From Bacillota bacterium (lineage in GTDB: Bacteria > Bacillota > Sulfobacillia > Sulfobacillales > Sulfobacillaceae), in assembly GCA_021797675.1 (NCBI GenBank), contig JAJZZH010000115.1, positions 1 through 49,560 of the forward strand: a stretch of DNA of 49,560 bases. The letters run 5' to 3'. Of this stretch, positions 44,622-49,560 are shown piece after piece. The translations under genes were made by a program, and so were the position numbers. The notes under the pieces were generated by a model. The model was not told where the DNA came from. It did no database searches and saw only the letters and a program-made list of their open reading frames with translations. Numbering within the stretch: position 1 is the stretch's first letter; every line of letters starts with the position of its first letter.

Positions 44622-45518
44622 ATGCAAACTTGGCTCATCTATAACCCCACCGCTGGCAACGGCAAGGCTATGCGACTGTACCGGGCATTGGAGCCCAGAC
44701 TCCGGGAGGCCGGCGTCGAAATCCTAACCACCGAATACGCCGGCCACGCTACCCACCTGGCCCGGTCCTGTGGTAGCGAAGCATGCACGGTGATTTCCTT
44801 GGGCGGCGACGGGACCCACCATGAGGTCTTGAATGGCCTGTTGCCGGAGGCCAACGCCGTGTTCGCCGTCTTGCCAGCCGGTACCGGCAATGATTTCGTC
44901 CGCGTGCTGGGGTATCCCACACAACCCGAAGCCATGCTCGAGGCCGCCCTCCATGGCCCCATCCAACCCGTCGATGTCGGCCGCGCGGGGGACCATTACT
45001 TCTTAACCGTCGCTGGCGTCGGCTTTGACGCCGAGGTGGCGGGTTGGGTCAACCAACGAAAAAAGGTGGGCAGCGGCCGTTCGGTGTTTGTGCGGGGCAT
45101 TTTGCACAACTTGCTTCACTACCGGCCCCAACCGATCACGGCGGAACTGGAGACTCCCACCGGGAAGCTGACCCGCTCGAGCGACACGTTCATGGTGGCT
45201 GCCGCCAATACGCCGTTTTATGCCGGAGGCATGCAGATTGCACCCCACGCCGATCCCCATAATGGTTTCTTGTCCGTCATTTGGATTGACCACCTCAATC
45301 ACTGGCAAGTGCTGCCCATGCTAGCCCGCGTGCTGCGGGGAACCCACCTCGCCCACCCGCGGGTGAAAACCTTTTCGATTTCCCGAATGACGGTGGAGGG
45401 GTCCCCCGACTTATGGGTACACGCAGACGGAGAAATTCTCGGGCATCTCCCCATCCAGATTGAGGTGATCCCCGGCGCCATCCGCGTGCGCACGGGCATC
45501 GCTAGCGCTGGGGATTGA
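44622..45518 (+). CDS. Diacylglycerol kinase family lipid kinase
   Basis: The 298-residue protein resembles YegS/DgkB kinases: NPTAGNGKAMRLYRALEPRL at the start, VISLGGDGTHHEVLNGL (GGDGT), VLPAGTGNDFVRVLG, and LTVAGVGFDAEVAG, with C-terminal VHADGEILGHLPIQIEV. It would phosphorylate a lipid with a free hydroxyl, feeding phospholipid turnover. ATG at 44622 fits the family; GGAGAGGA is about 12 bases before it. It ends overlapping the spermidine synthase gene tail-to-tail by 17 bases. Confidence 0.88.
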   Translation: MQTWLIYNPTAGNGKAMRLYRALEPRLREAGVEILTTEYAGHATHLARSCGSEACTVISLGGDGTHHEVLNGLLPEANAVFAVLPAGTGNDFVRVLGYPTQPEAMLEAALHGPIQPVDVGRAGDHYFLTVAGVGFDAEVAGWVNQRKKVGSGRSVFVRGILHNLLHYRPQPITAELETPTGKLTRSSDTFMVAAANTPFYAGGMQIAPHADPHNGFLSVIWIDHLNHWQVLPMLARVLRGTHLAHPRVKTFSISRMTVEGSPDLWVHADGEILGHLPIQIEVIPGAIRVRTGIASAGD

Positions 45519-46389
45519 CGCGTGCTCGACCGCCATTGGCCAGTCCGGCGGGCAGAGTTCTCGACAAGTATGGGGGCAAACTGAAGGCCAGCCGATGGAT
45601 GGCCCCGGTGTACCATGCCGTCGGCCAGTTCGCTTCCCGCCGGGGAGCGTCGACCGCCGGGCCCAGTGACCCGACGGCAAAGGTGAAAAATCCCCCCGGG
45701 TAGCTGGGGACCACAGACCAGTAGACTCCCGCCCAAGCGAAGCGTTCACCCACACTTTGACCCACCCGCTGCACCACTTCGGGATTGAAAAACGGGGTTC
45801 CGGTCTGTTGGGCAAAGATCCCGCCCGGGTTCAGGGCGTCGCGCACATGGCGATGAAATTCCGGGGTATATAGCCAGTTACCGGGACCCGTCCCCTCCGG
45901 ATCGGTCGAGTCCACCAGGATCACATCAAAGCGTTCATTCGAGGGCAAGTCTCGCAAAAAGGCGGCACCGTCCGCATAATGGATGACAAGCCGACAGTCG
46001 CTCAGCGCAGCCGTATGCGCCGGCAGAAACTTCTTGGCCACCTCAACTACCATGCGGTCAATTTCGACCATGACCACGTGCCGAACCTCGTGGTGACGGA
46101 GCACCTCTCGCGCCAGCCCCCCGTCCCCGCCGCCAATAATGCAGACACGGCGTGGCGTCGGATGCGCCAGCAAGGGAACGTGAGCGAGCATCTCATGATA
46201 AATAAATTCGTCGTCGGTCGTCGTCTGCATAATCCCATCCAACACCAATGCTCGGCCGAAAGACTCCAACTCCAGCACGTCGATGGTCTGGAAATCCGAC
46301 CGGCCGGAAAACAACGATCGGCGAACCCGCCATTCCACCGCGTGGCCTGGCGCGGCTTCTTCTCGAAACCAGACTGCCAGCAAAACCAC
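45502..46389 (-). CDS. speE: Spermidine synthase (aminopropyltransferase)
   Basis: The 295-residue protein has the spermidine synthase pattern: LESFGRALVLDGIMQTTTDD, EFIYHEMLAHVPLLAHPTPR, VCIIGGGDGGLAREVLRHHE for decarboxylated SAM, and VDSTDPEGTGPGNWLYTP. The last segment replaces the usual DSTDPxGPAxxLF with two extra residues, so the polyamine acceptor loop may differ. Decarboxylated SAM is transferred to putrescine or another amine. The start is taken as GTG at 46389; the exact start is uncertain because no clear ribosome site is visible. Confidence 0.88.
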   Translation of the reverse strand: MVLLAVWFREEAAPGHAVEWRVRRSLFSGRSDFQTIDVLELESFGRALVLDGIMQTTTDDEFIYHEMLAHVPLLAHPTPRRVCIIGGGDGGLAREVLRHHEVRHVVMVEIDRMVVEVAKKFLPAHTAALSDCRLVIHYADGAAFLRDLPSNERFDVILVDSTDPEGTGPGNWLYTPEFHRHVRDALNPGGIFAQQTGTPFFNPEVVQRVGQSVGERFAWAGVYWSVVPSYPGGFFTFAVGSLGPAVDAPRREANWPTAWYTGAIHRLAFSLPPYLSRTLPAGLANGGRARVNPQR

Positions 46390-46691
46390 CCCCCAGCATA
46401 GAATAAAGACCAGAGACGTTATGTCTGCTATCCGTTCAGTGATCTTGGATGATCACCACATTCTTCCTGCCCCGAAGCCGCTGGTCGGCCAGCGGGTCTC
46501 ACCGCGCACCCAGCCACGTTTTGGCACTTTCACGCGGCGTCCGGCCTTCGCCAAATCGGCGAACGGTTGGGGATGGGCAGGCAACCAGGCCCATGGCTGA
46601 TCCTGCGGAGCGTTAAAGTGGCTTGTTCAGGGCCCCGGCCCGGGGTTTTGGTCCCGCCTCGTATTGTCGGTTCCATTCGGTGGCCGCTGGT
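46390..46691. other. Gap between speE and an IS607 recombinase gene
   Basis: No gene is supported. A short GC hairpin (CCCC-GGCCC-GGGG followed by TTTT, about 46632-46651) could be a weak plus-strand terminator. The region where an IS607 tnpB would lie, downstream of tnpA, contains no recognisable RuvC or zinc-finger sequence; short protein-like minus-strand pieces might be its remnant. Confidence 0.35.
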
Positions 46692-47351
46692 TTAAAGCAC
46701 CAGATCGGGTCCTTCGTCGGATCGCGCCGGATCTTGCGCGCCCAGGTCGGCATGGATGGCCTCCTGAAGTTTTTGTCGGTAGTTGCGCAATCCGTCTAGC
46801 CGCGATGAAAACACGCGGGTAATGGCCAGCAAATCTTGAACCAGTTCTTCTTCAGGGGATAACTGTTCTTGATTTAACACGAGAATTTCGCACGCATGTT
46901 GCTGACAGAACCGCTCGAACCACTCATAGCCGAACCGGGTCAAGCGATCTTTATGGGCCACCATCAAGGTGCCGACGGCACCGGATTCCACCGCGTCCAT
47001 CAGAGCGAGAAATTTCTTGCGACCAAAATTCATCCCCCCTCCGATTTCTTCAACAAACTCCACATTGGCTAGCCCGCGGGCGACACAGAAATCTTCTAGG
47101 ACTGTCCGTTGGTGTTTAAGATCGGTGCGCTGGCTTTGACTACTCACCCGACAATAGGCCACCTGCCGACGGGGACCCCGATGCACCGTCTCTTGCCGAA
47201 AGCGGGCAATTTGTTCCTCCGTGTAATATCGACGGTTAGTGGCAGTGCGTCCGGAGGGCACCAGACGCCCCTCGCGATCCCACCGTTGCACCGTCTTCAC
47301 CGTCACTCCTAACAGCTTAGCCACTTGAGCGCTAGTTAATGTGGTCTTCAT
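46692..47351 (-). CDS. IS607-type serine recombinase (TnpA)
   Basis: The 219-residue protein has a MerR-like helix-turn-helix (SAQVAKLLGVTVKTVQRWDR, then EGRLVPSGRT) and the small serine recombinase core VAYCRVSSQSQRTDLKHQ, with the nucleophilic Ser in RVSS, VEEIGGGMNFGRKKFLALM, and LMVAHKDRLTRFGYEWFERF. This is the transposase of IS607 family elements. No TnpB follows it. A TATAAT box (47364-47359 on the minus strand) lies only seven bases before the ATG, so the mRNA would be nearly leaderless. Confidence 0.9.
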   Translation of the reverse strand: MKTTLTSAQVAKLLGVTVKTVQRWDREGRLVPSGRTATNRRYYTEEQIARFRQETVHRGPRRQVAYCRVSSQSQRTDLKHQRTVLEDFCVARGLANVEFVEEIGGGMNFGRKKFLALMDAVESGAVGTLMVAHKDRLTRFGYEWFERFCQQHACEILVLNQEQLSPEEELVQDLLAITRVFSSRLDGLRNYRQKLQEAIHADLGAQDPARSDEGPDLVL

Positions 47352-47358
47352 AGAGGCT

Positions 47359-47364
47359 ATTATA
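47359..47364 (-). promoter_or_regulatory. -10 box of the IS607 recombinase gene
   Basis: TATAAT on the minus strand ends seven bases before the ATG at 47351, within GTGTATAATAGCCTCTATGA. A transcript starting the usual distance downstream would begin at or next to the start codon. Confidence 0.5.
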
Positions 47365-47591
47365 CACTATAGACCACGCATTCAAAACGTGAGTTGTTTC
47401 ACCTGTCTCCGGGGATTGGGCGGCGGAACCCGGAGACGACCGCTAAGAGCCTGGGCGTAACGCACCATGCGGATGGAATCGTCGACGTGCCGTGGCGCGC
47501 CTGGGGACGCCCCGATCGCAAAGTATCTCGGTTGCAATGCCTGGGGGTTAGAATAGTTTCCTAAAACTTTACTTATAGTTATCTATCGGTG

Positions 47592-47597
47592 TATAAT
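47592..47597 (+). promoter_or_regulatory. -10 box of the second IS607 recombinase gene
   Basis: TATAAT ends six bases before the ATG at 47604, in GTGTATAATGAACCTATGA, closely similar to the promoter of the first copy. TTACTT at 47569-47574 is a weak -35 with a 17-base spacer. Confidence 0.5.
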
Positions 47598-47603
47598 GAA
47601 CCT

Positions 47604-48177
47604 ATGAATCGAAAACTTGTGGGCATTCGTGAGGCAGCGGAATTCTTAGGGGTGTTCCCATCGACGTTACGTCGGTTATGACTTGGCGCGGTTACGATCC
47701 GAATCGTTTCATCGTCGAAACAACCCTCGCCAAACCGTCGCCTATGCCCGCGTATCGAGCCACGATCAGCAAGACGATTTGGAACGACAAAAACAAGTGC
47801 TCGAATTGTATTGTGCCCGTCAAGGGTGGACCTTTGAGGTCGTGGCCGATCTCGGATCCGGGATGAATTATCACAAAACAGGTCTCAAGCGCCTCATAAA
47901 TGACATGGTGGCTGACCGTATCGGTCGGCTCGTCATCACGCACCAAGATCGACTCTTGCGCTTTGGTGCGGAGCCGGTTTTCGCTATTGGTGAGGCCAAA
48001 CCGGTGGAAGTCGTCATTCTCAATCACGGCGAAGACACAACGTTTGAGGAAGACCTGGCTCAGGATATCTTGGAAATCATCACGGTCTTTTCCGCTCGGC
48101 TCTATGGTAGCCGGTCACGGAAAAACCACAAACTGTTGGACGGCGTAACGCACGCCGTCGAGGAGAGGTCGTCATGA
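47604..48177 (+). pseudogene. IS607-type serine recombinase, frameshifted
   Basis: ATG at 47604 opens a helix-turn-helix start (MNRKLVGIREAAEFLGVFPS) that stops after 25 codons at TGA (47679-47681). The rest of the recombinase continues in the +1 frame from about 47683 to 48177: TVAYARVSSHDQQDDLERQ with the active Ser, VVADLGSGMNYHKTGLKRL, and LVITHQDRLLRFGAE. Part of the HTH wing is missing or altered at the junction. It is either a decayed gene or, less likely, needs +1 frameshifting at TTA-TGA-C. No tnpB follows. Confidence 0.8.
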
Positions 48178-48240
48178 TCCATGCTCTCGGTCCCAACATG
48201 ATCGCTTCTCCCGCACGGCGGCATTCAGCGTTCAAATGGC

Positions 48241-49224
48241 TCAGGATCCACGCCGCAGGCCAACCGCAAAAATCCGCTCAGGATCCAAAAACCAGGGTCC
48301 GTCACGGCGAAGGGTCACCTGCACGCGCTCCCGAGGTGCGAGGACGATCGTCCGCTCTCCGTCAAGGGCTAGCGTCCCGCCCTGCTCAGGGGCCCAGGCC
48401 ACGCTCTCGCCAAACTGCACCCGGCCGGACGACTTGACCTGAAAAAAACCCATCAAGCCAGGGGCCAGCACCGACGCCACGGCCAGCGCGCTTTCGTCGC
48501 CAGGCTCAACGGTAAGCACTAGCCCAAAATCATCCATGGACGATACCGGATCCATCATGCCACCCAGGTTAGACAATCCCGGTCGGACGGGGTCGGCAAC
48601 CGCCAGGACCAGAGCGACCACGTCACGGGCCTCCCACACCGCCAGGGCTCCGGTTACGCGCTGGCGGACCAGGGCGACATCAATGAGCGCCACGTGTTCG
48701 GATTCCCGTTGAGGATGAACATGCAGAAGCTTGGCTTGGGTGGCGGTGGCGGCCAAGGGTAGCCGACAGGCTGCCCACCAGGCGGCGGCATAGCCCGCTA
48801 CCGTTTCCTCCCCTAGCCAACACGCCACGTTATTGGTCCCCCCCGCCACGGCCAGCAACGGCACCTTGGGGTCAGCCTCCGCCGCGTTGCGTTGGGTCCC
48901 GTCACCACCCACCACTAAAATTGCCCGGGCCCCCGCATGCTCCAGACTTCGCACCCATCCCGTCGTACGCTGGCCAGGACCCGGTGGCGTTTTTTCGTGC
49001 GCGACCAATTCCACCAGCTCCGGGTGCTCCTCGCCCAGGCCCCGGCCAATCCCTTCCCAATCGTCTACCATCAACACCCCAACCCCGGGCACAGCCGTCA
49101 CCCCGGAGAGAATGCGGCGGGCGGCCAGAAGCTTGTCGGTCGCGGAGGTCAACGAAGCGTGCGCTACCAAGCGCCGGATGTCGCGTCCGGCCATCAAATT
49201 GATGATGAGTCCAATGCGGATCAC
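48241..49224 (-). CDS. ATP-NAD kinase family protein, AcoX-like
   Basis: The 327-residue protein begins IRIGLIINLMAGRDIRRLVA and has the kinase motif VVGGDGTQRNAAEAD with VPLLAVAGGTNNVACWLGEE, typical of the NAD-kinase/AcoX superfamily. AcoX is found in acetoin dehydrogenase clusters; its activity is not established. GTG at 49224 follows AGGGAG by seven bases. An E1alpha-E1beta-E2 operon occurs 9 kb away, so a functional link is possible but not shown. It is not in an operon with other genes in the window. Confidence 0.8.
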   Translation of the reverse strand: MIRIGLIINLMAGRDIRRLVAHASLTSATDKLLAARRILSGVTAVPGVGVLMVDDWEGIGRGLGEEHPELVELVAHEKTPPGPGQRTTGWVRSLEHAGARAILVVGGDGTQRNAAEADPKVPLLAVAGGTNNVACWLGEETVAGYAAAWWAACRLPLAATATQAKLLHVHPQRESEHVALIDVALVRQRVTGALAVWEARDVVALVLAVADPVRPGLSNLGGMMDPVSSMDDFGLVLTVEPGDESALAVASVLAPGLMGFFQVKSSGRVQFGESVAWAPEQGGTLALDGERTIVLAPRERVQVTLRRDGPWFLDPERIFAVGLRRGS

Positions 49225-49457
49225 ACGATTACTCCCTGGCCTACCTGTCAAGCCGGCGCTGTCCTATTGCCCAGTCGTCCGCTTGTCGAGTAGTTTCTTC
49301 CGGCGGGGACATCGGCCCAATTTTGAGTATAGCAGACCGTGCTGCCACCGGTTGGTCGATCAACTGCCATGCGAAACGTGCTCAAATTTCCCCATGAGGG
49401 CATAGCCCGTTTCGCTGGGATCCTTCGCTCTTCCCCAAGCTGCGCATTTCGGTCCAA
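49225..49457. other. Region upstream of the AcoX-like gene
   Basis: Upstream of the AcoX-like gene; TATACTCAAAATTGGG on the minus strand (near 49330-49315) is a possible promoter. No gene is supported. Confidence 0.3.
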
Positions 49458-49526
49458 CTTACCACGCAAACCGGAAAGTCCTTACCACGCAAACCGGAAA
49501 GTCTTTACCACTCGAAACGGAAATCT
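49458..49526. repeat. Tandem 23-bp repeats at the window edge, possible mobile element end
   Basis: CTTACCACGCAAACCGGAAA plus GTC occurs at 49458-49480 and again identically at 49481-49503; a diverged third copy follows at 49504-49526, and the start of a fourth (CTTACCGC) comes next. Head-to-tail short repeats of this kind resemble multiple transposase-binding sites at the ends of IS21-like or Tn7/Mu-like elements. The element itself would lie beyond the window. Confidence 0.5.
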
Positions 49527-49560
49527 CTTACCGCACTCAGTCGTTGTTTCTGTTGTACCG

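Noticed and set aside
49458-49560. Possible CRISPR array in the terminal repeats
   Set aside because: The repeats are directly adjacent without spacers and degrade after two copies, unlike CRISPR repeats with unique spacers.

Overview
The window looks like the chromosome of a moderately GC-rich, Gram-positive, endospore-forming Firmicute. A Spo0E-like phosphatase, YktB- and YkuS-family proteins, strong AGGAGG ribosome binding sites, many GTG/TTG starts and single-membrane ABC importers all point that way. A Sulfobacillus-like or related thermophilic or acidophilic Clostridia-grade organism is plausible, but this is inference; no rRNA or tRNA is present to settle it.

Layout. 1-1.1 kb: wreckage of two insertion sequences (an IS fragment with an rve-type domain, and an ISKra4-like transposase). 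1.1-3.1 kb: small protein, Spo0E-like protein, c-di-GMP receptor (PilZ), unknown protein. 3.8-11.2 kb: housekeeping genes (FxsA, MFS transporter, panD, GT-C-like membrane glycosyltransferase, dCTP deaminase, YktB, FlK-like thioesterase, methylglyoxal synthase coupled to a LysR regulator). 11.8-19.7 kb: a mannoside-type utilisation locus (LacI regulator divergent from ABC binding protein, two permeases and a GH2 beta-mannosidase). 20.4-28.9 kb: a second sugar locus with an unusual regulator (LacI-type DNA-binding head on a DeoR-type sensor), a decayed FGGY sugar kinase, ABC binding protein and two permeases, a zinc alcohol/polyol dehydrogenase and a sulfatase with no signal peptide. 29.0-33.7 kb: a translationally coupled trio of XPB/Ssl2-like helicase, a helicase-associated partner and a membrane-anchored kelch-like propeller. 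33.7-46.4 kb: guanylate kinase, HIT protein, UPF0180, LigB dioxygenase, a 2-oxoacid dehydrogenase E1alpha-E1beta-E2 operon, a second FlK-like thioesterase, a Cys/Met-metabolism PLP enzyme, a hydratase, endonuclease IV, a lipid kinase and spermidine synthase. 46.7-48.2 kb: two IS607-type serine recombinase genes without TnpB, one of them frameshifted. 48.2-49.2 kb: an AcoX-like ATP-NAD kinase family gene. The right edge carries a tandem 23-bp repeat that may be the end of another mobile element.

How the genes work together. Both sugar loci have a binding protein and two permeases but no ATPase, so both probably share an ATPase encoded elsewhere. The first would import mannosides for intracellular hydrolysis by the GH2 enzyme. 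In the second, an imported sulfated or phosphorylated sugar would be desulfated in the cytoplasm and oxidised, while the kinase branch has been lost by mutation. The most novel-looking items are the LacI/DeoR chimeric regulator with its candidate operator repeats, and the XPB-partner-kelch operon. All functional assignments rest on motif recognition by eye; no database search was run.
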